Part shown: positions 9,002 to 18,520 of the stretch, piece by piece | How positions within the stretch are numbered: position 1 is the stretch's first letter | How the letters are laid out: each line of letters begins with the position of its first letter | Source: Pseudosulfitobacter pseudonitzschiae | GTDB lineage: Bacteria; Pseudomonadota; Alphaproteobacteria; Rhodobacterales; Rhodobacteraceae | Assembly: GCF_900129395.1 (NCBI RefSeq) | Contig: NZ_FQVP01000007.1 | Coordinates: 88,901-152,900, forward strand | Direction of reading: 5' to 3' | Length of the DNA: 64,000 nucleotides | The notes under the pieces: model-generated | Database searches by the model: none | What the model was told of the DNA's origin: nothing | Seen by the model: only the letters and a program-made list of their open reading frames with translations | Program-made: the position numbers and the translations under genes

Positions 9002-10204
9002 ATGCACGTGATTGTTATTGGAGCCGGTCAAGCCGGATCATCCTGTGTGGCCAAGCTGCGCAATGGCGGCTTTGAGGGTCAGGTGACATTGATCGGCGCA
9101 GAAAGCGTGCCGCCCTACCAGCGTCCGCCATTGTCCAAGGGGTACCTGCTGGGCGATATGACATTGGAACGGATGTTCCTGCGTCCCGAGAGTTTTTACG
9201 CCGAGAACAACATCGACCTGCGCATGGGCGTCCGGGTCGAGGCGATTGATCCCGTTGCACAAACCGTGACCGTGCCGGGCGAGGTGCTGCATTATGACCA
9301 GCTTGTTCTGACCACCGGGTCAGACCCGCGCCGCTTGCCCGCTGCCATTGGCGGCACCTTGGACGGCGTCTGCACCGTGCGTGATCTGATGGACGTGGAC
9401 AGCATGGCACCGCGCTTTACCGCGGGTGCACGGGTGCTGATCGTGGGCGGCGGCTATATCGGCCTCGAGGCTGCGGCTGTGGCCTCCAAGCTGGGGTTGC
9501 AGGTGACCCTGGTCGAGATGGCCGACCGTATTTTGCAACGGGTGGCATCGCCGGAGACCAGCGATTATTTCCGCTCCCTTCACGCCGGTCACGGCGTCGA
9601 TATTCGCGAAGGCGTCGGTCTGGACCGGCTGCTGGGCGAGGGGGCTGTGCGTGGTGCGCGGCTGACCGACGGCAGCGAGATCGAGGTTGATTTCGTGATC
9701 GTCGGCGTCGGTATCGCGCCCGCCTCGGCGCTGGCCGAAGCGGCTGGGGTGGCGATGGACAACGGCATCAAGGTCGATGCGCATGGCCGCACCTCCGATT
9801 CGCATATCTGGGCCGCGGGCGATTGCGCTTCCTTCCCCTATCGCGGCAACCGTATCCGGCTGGAAAGCGTGCCCAACGCCATTGATCAGGCCGAGGTGGT
9901 GGCCGAGAACATCATGGGGGCCGACAAGGAATACGTGGCAAAGCCGTGGTTCTGGTCGGACCAATACGATGTGAAACTGCAAATTGCCGGGCTGAATGTG
10001 GGCTATGACCGCGTGGTGACCCGCAACAGCGGTGATGCGGTGTCATTCTGGTACTATCTGGGCGATCAGCTTTTGGCGGTGGATGCGGCCAACGATCCAC
10101 GCGCCTATATGATCGGCAAGCGGCTGATCGAGGCGGGCAAGACCGCAGACCCTGCCATCGTGGCCGACCCTGATGCCGACCTGAAACCGCTGTTGCAGGC
10201 ATGA
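9002..10204 (+). CDS. FAD-dependent ferredoxin reductase-like oxidoreductase
   Basis: Pyridine nucleotide-dependent flavoprotein resembling putidaredoxin or rhodocoxin reductase, which passes electrons from NAD(P)H to a ferredoxin, often for cytochrome P450s. The 400-residue protein has an N-terminal FAD-binding GAGQAG motif, the PPYQRPPLSKGYL segment, the NAD-binding GGGYIGLE motif near residue 150, and the AAGDC FAD block near residue 278. A C-terminal reductase domain follows. No ferredoxin or P450 gene is adjacent. It overlaps rsmD by ATGA, an unrelated partner. Confidence 0.86.
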   Translation: MHVIVIGAGQAGSSCVAKLRNGGFEGQVTLIGAESVPPYQRPPLSKGYLLGDMTLERMFLRPESFYAENNIDLRMGVRVEAIDPVAQTVTVPGEVLHYDQLVLTTGSDPRRLPAAIGGTLDGVCTVRDLMDVDSMAPRFTAGARVLIVGGGYIGLEAAAVASKLGLQVTLVEMADRILQRVASPETSDYFRSLHAGHGVDIREGVGLDRLLGEGAVRGARLTDGSEIEVDFVIVGVGIAPASALAEAAGVAMDNGIKVDAHGRTSDSHIWAAGDCASFPYRGNRIRLESVPNAIDQAEVVAENIMGADKEYVAKPWFWSDQYDVKLQIAGLNVGYDRVVTRNSGDAVSFWYYLGDQLLAVDAANDPRAYMIGKRLIEAGKTADPAIVADPDADLKPLLQA

Positions 10205-10752
10205 GGATCATCGCAGGCACATGGCGCGGCACGGCGCTGGCCCATGTGGGCAAGGGCGACACCGGCGCGCATTTGCGGCCAACGTCCGACCGTGTGCGCG
10301 AAAGCCTGTTTTCGATCCTGACCAGCCGGGGCGTGATCAACGGCGCGCGGGCGCTGGACCTGTTTGCAGGCACCGGTGCACTGGCGCTCGAGGCCCTGTC
10401 ACGTGGTGCTGTGCAGGCGGTGCTGGTTGAGAATGGCCGTGTCGGGCAGCAGTTGATCACCGAGAACATCAAGAAACTGCACGCCGAGGACACCGCCACG
10501 CTGATGCGCAATGATGCCACGCGGCTGGGTGCGTGGATCGCTGCCCCCTTTGACCTGGTGTTCCTTGATCCGCCCTATGGCAAGGGCATGGGCGACAGCG
10601 CCCTGCGCTCTGCCGTGGCCGGTGGCTGGATCGCCAAGGGAGCCTGCGTGGTCTGGGAAGAGAACGCGCCGATGCCTCCGCCGCCGGGATTTTTCCAGGT
10701 GGACGCACGCCGTTTCGGCGACACCCACGTGACGCTGCTGGAAAAGGGTTAA
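10201..10752 (+). CDS. rsmD: 16S rRNA (guanine(966)-N2)-methyltransferase RsmD
   Basis: Methylates G966 of 16S rRNA using S-adenosylmethionine. The 183-residue product has the diagnostic N-terminal IIAGTWRG and LRPTSDRVRESLF motifs, the SAM-binding DLFAGTGALALEALSRGA block and the catalytic DPPYG motif. The length is normal for the family. It is translationally coupled to the upstream flavoprotein gene. Confidence 0.93.
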   Translation: MRIIAGTWRGTALAHVGKGDTGAHLRPTSDRVRESLFSILTSRGVINGARALDLFAGTGALALEALSRGAVQAVLVENGRVGQQLITENIKKLHAEDTATLMRNDATRLGAWIAAPFDLVFLDPPYGKGMGDSALRSAVAGGWIAKGACVVWEENAPMPPPPGFFQVDARRFGDTHVTLLEKG

Positions 10753-10884
10753 CGCGCACACTTGCGTGACAAGCGGAATTCATGCTGCATAAGGAAATAG
10801 ATCAACACTTACTGGCCCTTGCAGGTGCCACCCAAGAGGGTTAGCCCCCACCACTCAGACTCCTCGCTCAAGGAACGTTGCAGC

Positions 10885-11682
10885 ATGACCCGACTACTCG
10901 CCGCGCTGGCTTTGGTGCTGACGGCCTGTGCCGCGCAGGCCGAAACCTTGAAGCTGGCGGTGACCACGTCCTTTGCAGCGTCCGGTTTGCCTGATGTTCT
11001 GTTGCCTGCGCTGAAACTGGGCACCGGCATCGACGTTGAGTTGATGGTGGGCGACACGGAAAATACGCTGGCATGGGGCGAGACGGGGCAGGTGGACGCG
11101 CTCCTGATTCAGGGCCAAAGGGATGAGGAAACCTTTGTCGCGGCCGGGTTTGGTACACATTGTCGTAAGATTATGTACGATGATTTCGTCTTGCTTGGAC
11201 CAATCGACGACTATGCGGGCATTGCGCAATCGGTTTCCGTGACCGAAGCGTTGCAACGCATCGCCAAGAGCGAACGTCAGTTTGTCAGCATGGACGATGA
11301 CAGCGACCTGTACAAAAAGGAACAGGCGCTTTGGGCCGACGCGGGGCTGATGCCGCAGCAATTTCCCAACTGGTACGCGATGGCGAATGCCGGACCCAAG
11401 GCCGGCCTGACCGCCGCTGTGGACCGCGAGGGTTATATCCTGATGGACCGCCAAAGCTGGCTGCAATTCGGGGGCAAAACCGAACTGGCCCTGCTGTTCT
11501 CGGGCGATCCGGTGTTGTTCAACCAGTACACTTTCGTTCCGGTAAACCCCGAGCGCCATCCGCATGTGGCCCGTGATCTGGCGGATCGGGTCGAGCGTTG
11601 GCTGACCGGTGCGCAGGCGGCAGAGCTGATCAACGGCTATACCATCGAGGGACAGCCGCTGTTCACCTTTAACGCCGAGTGA
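10885..11682 (+). CDS. TupA-like tungstate ABC transporter substrate-binding protein, orphan
   Basis: Periplasmic oxyanion-binding protein. The 265-residue precursor has a signal peptide ending at AQA, then a TTS motif that contacts the oxyanion in TupA proteins. The conserved order continues with a GDTENTLAWGETG-like segment, a DALLIQG strand and MYDDFVLLGP, matching TupA from end to end. The start at 10885 is preceded by AAGGAA. A longer reading frame from 10819 would precede the signal peptide and is rejected. No permease (TupB) or ATPase (TupC) is adjacent, which is unusual. Confidence 0.78.
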   Translation: MTRLLAALALVLTACAAQAETLKLAVTTSFAASGLPDVLLPALKLGTGIDVELMVGDTENTLAWGETGQVDALLIQGQRDEETFVAAGFGTHCRKIMYDDFVLLGPIDDYAGIAQSVSVTEALQRIAKSERQFVSMDDDSDLYKKEQALWADAGLMPQQFPNWYAMANAGPKAGLTAAVDREGYILMDRQSWLQFGGKTELALLFSGDPVLFNQYTFVPVNPERHPHVARDLADRVERWLTGAQAAELINGYTIEGQPLFTFNAE

Positions 11683-11686
11683 GGGT

Positions 11687-12496
11687 TTAGTAGGTCGGGT
11701 GAAACTTGCCCGCTTCGGACAGGGTGAAAATCTCGACCCCGGTTTCCGTCACACCCACCGAATGCTCGAACTGGGCCGACAGCGATTTGTCGCGTGTCAC
11801 GGCGGTCCAGTCGTCGGCCAGCGTCTTGGTCTCGGCGCGGCCCAGGTTCACCATGGGTTCAATCGTGAAGAACATGCCCGGTTCCAGCCGCGCGCCTGTG
11901 CCCGGACGACCATAGTGCAGCACATTGGGCGGCGCATGGAACACGCGGCCCAGCCCGTGACCGCAGAAATCGCGGACCACCGACATGCGGTGCGCCTCGA
12001 CAAAGCTTTGGATGGCGTGGCCGATGTCGCCAAAGGTGTTGCCCGGCTTGACCGCATCAATCCCCCGCATCAGCGCGTCGTGGGTGACCTGGATCAGGCG
12101 TTCGGCCTTGCGGGGCAGTTTGCCGGCGACGTACATGCGGCTGGTGTCGCCGAACCAGCCGTCGACGATCACGGTCACGTCGATGTTCAGGATGTCACCA
12201 TCCTTCAGCGTCTTGTCACCCGGGATGCCGTGGCACACCACGTGGTTCACGCTGATACAGCTTGCGTGTTCGTAGCCTTTGTAACCGATGGTTGCCGATT
12301 TGGCGCCGGCCGCATCGACCATGTCGGTGATGATCCGGTCAATCTGGGCTGTTGTCTGGCCGGGAAAGACGTGTTCGGACATCGCGTCAAGAATGCGCGA
12401 GGCCAATGCGCCGGCGGCGTACATGCCTGCGGAATCGGACGGATCGTAGATGCGTATGCCGTCCTTGGTCAGACGGCCCCGGTTTTCTTGTTTCAA
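11687..12496 (-). CDS. map: Type I methionine aminopeptidase, TTG start
   Basis: Removes the N-terminal methionine from nascent proteins. The protein contains the two-metal site residues of the pita-bread fold: HASCISVNHVVCHGIPG (His), the NIDVT Asp, the GDTSRMY Asp, CGHGLGR (His), FTIEPM (Glu) and a final Glu in FEHSVGVTETG. I place the start at the TTG at 12494-12496 because GGAG lies seven bases upstream and an N-terminal MKQENRG fits the family. An ATG at 12548-12550 would add 18 residues without a ribosome site. The product is then 269 residues. Confidence 0.9.
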   Translation of the reverse strand: MKQENRGRLTKDGIRIYDPSDSAGMYAAGALASRILDAMSEHVFPGQTTAQIDRIITDMVDAAGAKSATIGYKGYEHASCISVNHVVCHGIPGDKTLKDGDILNIDVTVIVDGWFGDTSRMYVAGKLPRKAERLIQVTHDALMRGIDAVKPGNTFGDIGHAIQSFVEAHRMSVVRDFCGHGLGRVFHAPPNVLHYGRPGTGARLEPGMFFTIEPMVNLGRAETKTLADDWTAVTRDKSLSAQFEHSVGVTETGVEIFTLSEAGKFHPTY

Positions 12497-12565
12497 CAGA
12501 AGTCTCCGTTGGCCTTGGTTGTTTCCACAATTATAATGCAGGTGCAGCAAAATTGCCAGTCTTGC

Positions 12566-13270
12566 TTACATGTCTAGCGCTAAAGGTTGAGCAATCGTGA
12601 TAGCTTGGGGTGTAATATGGGTGCCGATACACAGGGTTTCCACCCCTGCGTGACGTGCGGTGGCGTAGGCTGCCGCATAGGTCGGGTCGATGTCATCCGC
12701 CAGTGAAAAGCGGCTGCAGTCGGTGCGCTGCACCAGATACAGCATTATGGCGCGATGGCCGTCCTGCGCCATGCGGGTCAGTTCGGCCAGATGTTTGGCC
12801 CCGCGCGCGGTGACGCTGTCGGGAAACTCGGCCAGTCCGGGCTGGCGGTTCAGGGTCACCGATTTGACCTCGACATAGGCGTCGGGCAGGCCCGGTGCGC
12901 CAAGCAGAAAGTCGATGCGGCTGTTGGTGCCGTATTTCACTTCGGCGCGGCAAGTGGTGTAGGCGGCGAGCGGCGCGATGGCTTGGGTCTCAAGCGCGGT
13001 GCGTAGGGCGCGGTTCGGCACCGACGTGTCGACGCCGGTGAAATGCCCGTTCTCGTGATCGACCAGCCGCCAGCCGAATTTCAGCTTTTTCCTGGGGTCG
13101 TCATTGGGTTCAAGCCAAATTTTCATACCCGGTTCGGCCAGTCCCATCATCGAGCCGGGATTGGCGCAATGGGCGGTCACCTCGGTGCCGTCCTCCAGCA
13201 CACAATCGGCAAGAAAGCGTTTATATCGCCGGATCAGCCGGGCCGGAACAAGTTGGGTTTGAAAGCGCAT
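12566..13270 (-). CDS. sfsA: SfsA family DNA-binding protein
   Basis: Member of the sugar fermentation stimulation A family, named for a regulatory effect on maltose metabolism in E. coli but also structurally nuclease-like. The 234-residue product shows the start MRFQTQLVPARLIRRYKRFL, the HCANPGSM motif, the TNSRIDFLL segment, the VEVKSVTL motif and a LYLVQRTDC strand. The start lies 49 bases from the divergent MoCF gene, so the promoters face each other. Confidence 0.9.
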   Translation of the reverse strand: MRFQTQLVPARLIRRYKRFLADCVLEDGTEVTAHCANPGSMMGLAEPGMKIWLEPNDDPRKKLKFGWRLVDHENGHFTGVDTSVPNRALRTALETQAIAPLAAYTTCRAEVKYGTNSRIDFLLGAPGLPDAYVEVKSVTLNRQPGLAEFPDSVTARGAKHLAELTRMAQDGHRAIMLYLVQRTDCSRFSLADDIDPTYAAAYATARHAGVETLCIGTHITPQAITIAQPLALDM

Positions 13271-13319
13271 GTGGGCGGGCCTATACCTTGGGCAACACAG
13301 GCTTAAGGGAACCACCCGG

Positions 13320-14042
13320 ATGACACAACCAACCGCAGCCATGCTGGTGATCGGCGACGAGATCCTGTCGGGGCGCACCCGCGACAGCAACATGTATCAT
13401 CTGGCCGGACGGCTGACCGAACGCGGGATCAACCTGTGCGAAGTGCGTGTGGTCAGCGATGATGCAGAGGCGATCACGGGGGCGGTCAAGGCGTTGTCGG
13501 GAGCCTATGATCACGTGTTCACCAGCGGCGGGATCGGTCCGACCCATGACGATATCACTGCCGATTGCATCGCTGCGGCCTTTGGTGTGCACATCGACGT
13601 GCGCGACGATGCGCGGGCGTTGCTTCAGGCGCATTACGACCGGCAGGGAACAGAATTCAACGCCGCACGGCAGCGTATGGCCCGCATTCCCGATGGTGCG
13701 ACGCTGATCGAGAACCCGGTGTCGGTGGCCCCCGGCTTTACCATGGAGAACGTGCATGTGATGGCGGGTGTGCCGGCGGTGTTTCAGGCCATGGTGGAAA
13801 GCATCCTGCCAACCCTGACGGGCGGCGCCCCCCTGATCAGCCGCACGCGGCGCATTGATCGTGGCGAAGGCGACATTGCCGGTCCCCTGGGGGAACTGGC
13901 GCAGGCCTATCCGGCGCTGTCGATTGGCTCTTATCCATTCCAGAAGGATGGACGTTACGGCGCGAACATCGTGCTGCGCGGCACCGATGCGGCGTTGCTG
14001 GACGAAGCCATGGCGAAACTTGATGCGGCGTTTCCGGCATGA
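13320..14042 (+). CDS. MoCF/CinA N-terminal-type molybdopterin-binding domain protein
   Basis: Single-domain protein related to MoaB/MogA and to the N-terminal half of CinA. The 240-residue product has VIGDEILSGRTRDSN near the N-terminus and the SGGIGPTHDD motif typical of the MoCF fold, then a short C-terminal extension. It lacks the CinA C-terminal amidase. Whether it binds molybdopterin or acts as a nucleotide pyrophosphatase is not decided by sequence. It begins a run of four overlapping genes. Confidence 0.85.
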   Translation: MTQPTAAMLVIGDEILSGRTRDSNMYHLAGRLTERGINLCEVRVVSDDAEAITGAVKALSGAYDHVFTSGGIGPTHDDITADCIAAAFGVHIDVRDDARALLQAHYDRQGTEFNAARQRMARIPDGATLIENPVSVAPGFTMENVHVMAGVPAVFQAMVESILPTLTGGAPLISRTRRIDRGEGDIAGPLGELAQAYPALSIGSYPFQKDGRYGANIVLRGTDAALLDEAMAKLDAAFPA

Positions 14043-14761
14043 CAACCGCACAACAGCTTTATGACGTATGCGACGCGACATGGCCGCCGGCGCGGTTCAT
14101 TTCCTGCGGGCCATGGACCCTGCGCGAGGGGCAGGGCGGCGGCAAGCGTGTTTCGGCGGCCTCGGCCAATGGACCCGTGACCGAGGCCGACATTGACACG
14201 GCCATCGCGGGACTGGCCGAGCTGGACCAGAAACCGCTGTTTCAGGTGCGCGATGGTGATGATGCGCTGGACGCGATGCTGGAGGCGCGCGGGTTTGTCG
14301 TGATTGACCCTGTTGTGCTGTACATCACACCGGTTGAGACGCTGACCGACAAGCCGATCCCGAAGGTCACCGCCTTTTCCATTTGGGAGCCGCTGGCGAT
14401 CATGGAGGAAATCTGGGCCAAGGGGGGCATCGGCCCCGCCAGGCTGGCCGTGATGGCACGCGCCAAGTTGAAAACAGGGATACTGTCACGCTGGAACGAA
14501 CAGCCCGCGGGCGTGGCCTTTGCCGCCATTCACGACGGTGTATGCATGGTCCATGCGGTCGAGGTGTTGGAACATCAGCGCCGCCAGGGCGTTGCCGATT
14601 GGATGATGCGCAAGGCGGCGTTCTGGGCGCAGGAAAATGGCGCGCACAGCTTGTCTGTCTTGTGTGTGGCGACCAACGTGGCGGCGAATGCGCTGTATCA
14701 AAAAAGCGGTTTTGTCGAAGTCGGGCGCTATCATTACAGACATCTGGAGGACGCATCATGA
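14039..14761 (+). CDS. GNAT family N-acetyltransferase
   Basis: Cytoplasmic acetyl-CoA-dependent acyltransferase of unknown substrate, 240 residues. The C-terminal half carries the GNAT core: the VHAVEVLEHQRRQGVADWMM acetyl-CoA loop and LSVLCVATNVAANALYQKSGF. The N-terminal part is divergent. It overlaps both neighbours by four bases (ATGA at each side), so translation is coupled. Confidence 0.82.
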   Translation: MTTAQQLYDVCDATWPPARFISCGPWTLREGQGGGKRVSAASANGPVTEADIDTAIAGLAELDQKPLFQVRDGDDALDAMLEARGFVVIDPVVLYITPVETLTDKPIPKVTAFSIWEPLAIMEEIWAKGGIGPARLAVMARAKLKTGILSRWNEQPAGVAFAAIHDGVCMVHAVEVLEHQRRQGVADWMMRKAAFWAQENGAHSLSVLCVATNVAANALYQKSGFVEVGRYHYRHLEDAS

Positions 14762-15330
14762 GCGACAAGACACAACCCACCGCGCTGGACCTGCCGATGG
14801 TCGACCCGCTGCCCGCAGCGACCCAGAAATATTTCGATGTGTGTCAGGACAAGCTGGGCATGGTTCCCAACGTCTTGCAGGCCTATGCATTTGACATCGA
14901 CAAGCTGAACAGCTTCACGGCGCTGTATAATGACCTGATGCTGGGCGATTCCGGTCTGACCAAGCTGGAGCGCGAGATGATCGCGGTTGTCGTCAGTTCG
15001 ATCAACAAATGCTATTACTGCCTGACCGCCCATGGCGCTGCCGTGCGACAGCTGTCGGGTGATCCGATGCTGGGCGAGCAAATGGTGATGAACTGGCGCG
15101 CTGCCGATCTGGAACCGCGCGTGGCGGCGATGCTGGCGTTTTCCGAGAACCTGACCGTTGCCAGCGCCAGGATCACCGAGGCCGACCGCCAGGCCTTGCG
15201 TGATCACGGGTTCAGTGACCGCGACATCTGGGACATTGCGTCGGTTGCGGCCTTTTTCAACATGACCAACCGCGTGGCCAGCGCGACCGACATGCGTCCC
15301 AACGACGCCTATCATAGCCAATTTCGGTGA
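14758..15330 (+). CDS. AhpD-like peroxidase-related protein
   Basis: Member of the carboxymuconolactone decarboxylase/AhpD superfamily ('peroxidase-related enzyme'). The 190-residue protein carries the redox motif in KCYYCLTAHG (CxxC plus downstream His), followed by the LTVASARITEADRQALRDHGFSD-type segment of the family. It would act as a thiol-dependent peroxidase, but the electron donor is unknown. The start overlaps the acetyltransferase stop and the stop overlaps the next GTG. Confidence 0.85.
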   Translation: MSDKTQPTALDLPMVDPLPAATQKYFDVCQDKLGMVPNVLQAYAFDIDKLNSFTALYNDLMLGDSGLTKLEREMIAVVVSSINKCYYCLTAHGAAVRQLSGDPMLGEQMVMNWRAADLEPRVAAMLAFSENLTVASARITEADRQALRDHGFSDRDIWDIASVAAFFNMTNRVASATDMRPNDAYHSQFR

Positions 15331-16277
15331 GATTGCGTCTCGCGATCATAGCTGTGGCCTCGCTGGGTCTGACAGCGCCGGTTTGGGCGGTTGAGCTGAC
15401 CTTGCCCACGAACGCCCGCGAAACGGTCGAGCGGAACACGACGCTGGACAGGTACCTGGCGCCGACAGGGGCGTTTGATTATGGCACGGGCGTGCCGACA
15501 CTGGCCATCGAGGGCGAGGTGCGCCGTCAGGCCTGGCGGATCGCGTCGCCGGGGTTGACGACATTGCAGGTTCTGGTGCCGCTGCGCACGCAACTGAAAT
15601 CCGCAGGGTTCGAGGTTGTGCTGGACTGTGACCAGATCAGCTGTGGCGGTTTCGATTTCCGGTTCAACACCGAGGTGCTGCCCGCGCCGAACATGCGGGT
15701 CAACATGCGCGCCTATCGCTTTGTCACGGCGGTTCAGGGGCCGGTGTCGGACCCGTCGCGAATTGTCACGTTGATGGTGTCCACCACTGCAACGGCGGCC
15801 TTCGTGCAGATCATCGAGGCCGGCGCGCTTGAGCCGGAACAGGCGGTTGCGACCACGGACGAACCGATCCAGACGCCACAGGCCGAGCCCGAAGCGGCCA
15901 CGGATTTTGACGCGCAGCTGATTGCGGATGGTCATGTCGTGCTGCAAGGGCTTGAATTCGACACTGGCACCTCGGCGCTGGGCAAGGGGCCGTTTGCATC
16001 GCTGAAATCCCTGGCGGATTTCCTGCTGGCCCACCCGGAGATCATCGTGGCCGTTGTCGGTCACACCGACAGTGTTGGCAGTCAGGACGTCAACGTCACC
16101 CTGTCGCGCCAGCGCGCTGCGGCGGTGCGGCAACGGTTGATCGATGCCTTTGACGTTGACCCGGCGCAGGTTCAGGCCGAGGGCATGGGCTATCTCGCAC
16201 CGATCGCGTCGAACCTGACCGCCGGGGGCCGCGAGCAGAACCGGCGTGTCGAGGCGGTGCTGCTGTCAGAACGCTGA
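15327..16277 (+). CDS. OmpA family protein with signal peptide
   Basis: Exported peptidoglycan-binding protein, 316 residues. A Sec signal peptide runs to about residue 24. The middle region is unassigned, and the C-terminal OmpA/MotB domain (about residues 200-316) has FDTGTSALG, the GHTDSVGS motif and NRRVEAVL, with the Asp/Arg residues that bind diaminopimelate. The GTG start overlaps the previous stop (GTGA). No beta-barrel domain is apparent, so it is probably periplasmic. Confidence 0.85.
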   Translation: MRLRLAIIAVASLGLTAPVWAVELTLPTNARETVERNTTLDRYLAPTGAFDYGTGVPTLAIEGEVRRQAWRIASPGLTTLQVLVPLRTQLKSAGFEVVLDCDQISCGGFDFRFNTEVLPAPNMRVNMRAYRFVTAVQGPVSDPSRIVTLMVSTTATAAFVQIIEAGALEPEQAVATTDEPIQTPQAEPEAATDFDAQLIADGHVVLQGLEFDTGTSALGKGPFASLKSLADFLLAHPEIIVAVVGHTDSVGSQDVNVTLSRQRAAAVRQRLIDAFDVDPAQVQAEGMGYLAPIASNLTAGGREQNRRVEAVLLSER

Positions 16278-16284
16278 AGCGTAG

Positions 16285-16313
16285 AAAACCCCGCACGAGG
16301 GCGGGGCTTTCCA
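16285..16313 (+). terminator. Terminator between OmpA gene and LysR gene
   Basis: CCCCGC (16290-16295) pairs with GCGGGG (16302-16307) across a six-base loop. A's precede it and CTTTCC follows, and it separates convergent genes. The T tract is weak. Confidence 0.65.
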
Positions 16314-16340
16314 CGAGGGAGGTTTGTCCGGTGGTTGAAT

Positions 16341-17246
16341 TTACCAGTCCGAAGGGCCTTTGTCGGCAAACTCATGGACCAGAAAGTCGATGAACGCGCG
16401 CACTTTGGGCTGGGTGAAGCGGCCGGGAGGATAGACCGCATAGATGCCTTGTGTGTCCATCGGCAGGTCGGGCATTGCATCCTCGACCAGGCCTTTTTCC
16501 ATAGCGTCCGAATACAGGAACGACGGCAGATAAGCGATGCCCAGCCCCGAGATGGCAGCGTTCAACAGCGATTGCCCGTCGTTCACCGACAGCCAGCCCG
16601 CCGTGCGCACCTGACGTTTCTCGCCCGAGGGCGCGGTCAGCTTCCACACGTTGCCCGAAGACTGGTTGGAATAGTGCAGCAGCTTGTGGTTGTTCAGATC
16701 GTCGATCTTTTCGGGTTTGCCGTATTTCTGGAAATAGGCAGGCGAGGCGATCATCCGTTTGGTGGTTTCCGTCAGCTTGCGGGCGCGCAGGGTGCTGTCT
16801 TCCAGCTCGCCGATGCGCACGGCCATGTCGAAACCTTCCGAGATCAGTTCGACATAGCGGTTGTTCAGCACCATGTTGACGGTGATGTCGGGGAAATCTT
16901 CAAGGAAAGAGGACAGGGCAGGCGACAGGTGATTGACGCCAAAGTCAGTCGCCACGCTGATCCGCAACAGGCCGGACGGGGCAGATTGCATCGACGTGAC
17001 CAGCGCATCCGCTTCGCCTGCGTCGTTCAGCACGCGGCGCGCGCGGTCGTAATATGCCAGCCCGATTTCGGTCGGGGACACGCGGCGCGTGGTGCGGTTC
17101 AGCAGCCGCGCACCAAGGCGTGCCTCAAGCGAAGAGACGTGTTTGGAGACGGCCGATTTGGAAATGCCCATCTTCTTGGCCGCATCGGTAAATCCGCCCT
17201 GATCCACGACAGTGGCAAAAGCTTCCATTTCAGTAAGGCGGTCCAT
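16341..17246 (-). CDS. LysR-type transcriptional regulator
   Basis: DNA-binding regulator of 301 residues. The N-terminal winged helix (about residues 1-60) has the recognition segment FTDAAKKMGISKSAVSKHVSSLE. The C-terminal periplasmic-binding-like effector domain starts near residue 90 (LLRISVATDFG). It belongs to the CrgA/DhcR-like branch by the RTTRRVSPTEIG turn. The start at 17246 fits the family; in-frame ATGs upstream would add 41 unrelated residues. No divergent target lies beside it, so its regulon is unknown. Confidence 0.87.
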   Translation of the reverse strand: MDRLTEMEAFATVVDQGGFTDAAKKMGISKSAVSKHVSSLEARLGARLLNRTTRRVSPTEIGLAYYDRARRVLNDAGEADALVTSMQSAPSGLLRISVATDFGVNHLSPALSSFLEDFPDITVNMVLNNRYVELISEGFDMAVRIGELEDSTLRARKLTETTKRMIASPAYFQKYGKPEKIDDLNNHKLLHYSNQSSGNVWKLTAPSGEKRQVRTAGWLSVNDGQSLLNAAISGLGIAYLPSFLYSDAMEKGLVEDAMPDLPMDTQGIYAVYPPGRFTQPKVRAFIDFLVHEFADKGPSDW

Positions 17247-17578
17247 GCCATCCCCTTTTCTCGGTATTCGGTTTCTGAGAGTGGGTATCGCTGCCAATCG
17301 CGGCAAGATCGGGGCACGGGTGGGATAATCTTGAGGTAATTCCATCAATCGTTTCAGGCGCGGAAACATGAAAACGCTGTGTTTCCGGCACGCGTAATTC
17401 CTGTATCACGCTGAATTATATATTAAAATTATACATACTGCGTTGCGCGTGCAGATCTACCCAAGCGCTACCGGCTGAATAATTGATCTCTTCAGGGTTG
17501 AAACAATCGCACATTGCCGGATTCGATTTTGGCGGCAATTTGCGCCAGCCGCCATCGCCTGAAGCGCGATTCCGTCTG
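17247..17578. other. Intergenic region, 332 bases, AT-rich patch
   Basis: No gene is seen. The patch at about 17410-17440 (TTATATATTAAAATTATACATA) is far more AT-rich than its surroundings and probably belongs to the promoter of the leftward LysR gene. No clear terminator was found for the gene to the right. Confidence 0.5.
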
Positions 17579-18517
17579 TCAGATCCACTTGAGCCAGCGC
17601 ATCACGACCAGTGACACCACCGAGACGGCAGCCATGGAAATGCACAGAATCGTAAAGGCTGCGGGGTTGTCGACACCGGGCATTCCGCCCACGTTGACGC
17701 CGAACAGGCCGGTGATGAACCCCAGCGGCAAAAAGATCGCGGCGACGATGCTCAGGATATAGCTGTTGCGATTCTGGGCCTCGGCGGCGCGGGCGTTGTG
17801 GTGGTCGTTGATTGCGGTCAGACGGCCCTGAAGCGAATCCAGCTCTTCCACGGTCAGCATCGCAAGGTTGGCCAGTTCGCGGCGGTGCAGGGGGCTGTTG
17901 CCTGCGGGCGTGTCGGTGGCGGCCAGCGCCATCAGCGCATCGCGTTGCGGTCCCAGATAGCGGCGCAGGCGGATCGCGGTGCGGCGCAGTTCGGCCAGAT
18001 TGTCGGGCAGCGGTGCGTCGTCGTCATCGTGGATGGCGTCCTCCAGGTCGTCGACTTGATCCGCCAGTTCGAACACGGTGTTCTGCACACGTTCGGTCAG
18101 GCGGCTGGCCAGCGCTTCGACAAAGGCGGCGCTGCTGTCGGGGCCTGTACCGGCTTCCAGCGCCTTGCGAATATCCTCGATGGCAAAGACGCGGCGCATG
18201 CGCACGGTGACCACGGTTTGATCGGTCACCCACATCCGCACGGCGACCATCTGGTCAGCAGGTCCGTCAGAGTTCAGGTTCACGCCGCGCAGGTTCAGCA
18301 TCAACCCGTCGTCATGCACATCACAGCGTGGTCGGGTTTCGGTTTGCAACAGGGCACCTGCGGGGATCGGGTGCAGATGCGCGTTGGCCCATTGCGGCAG
18401 TTCAGGGTCTTTCAGGTCGAAATGGAACCAGCGATAACCGCTGACGCCGGTGGGCGATGTGTCGGTCGTGGGGGTCGCGGTTCCGTCGGACAGGATGTCG
18501 TAGATATAGAGGGGCAT
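17579..18517 (-). CDS. CorA/ZntB-family metal ion transporter
   Basis: Inner-membrane divalent cation transporter, 312 residues. A long cytoplasmic alpha/beta domain is followed by two C-terminal membrane helices. The pore motif between them reads GVN in [14 protein letters not shown], in place of the GMN of CorA and as in ZntB-like proteins. Zn2+ efflux is the archetypal ZntB role, but the substrate cannot be read from sequence. It follows the ArsR-type gene by three bases, which suggests metal- or stress-linked control. Confidence 0.85.
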   Translation of the reverse strand: MPLYIYDILSDGTATPTTDTSPTGVSGYRWFHFDLKDPELPQWANAHLHPIPAGALLQTETRPRCDVHDDGLMLNLRGVNLNSDGPADQMVAVRMWVTDQTVVTVRMRRVFAIEDIRKALEAGTGPDSSAAFVEALASRLTERVQNTVFELADQVDDLEDAIHDDDDAPLPDNLAELRRTAIRLRRYLGPQRDALMALAATDTPAGNSPLHRRELANLAMLTVEELDSLQGRLTAINDHHNARAAEAQNRNSYILSIVAAIFLPLGFITGLFGVNVGGMPGVDNPAAFTILCISMAAVSVVSLVVMRWLKWI

Positions 18518-18520
18518 GGG

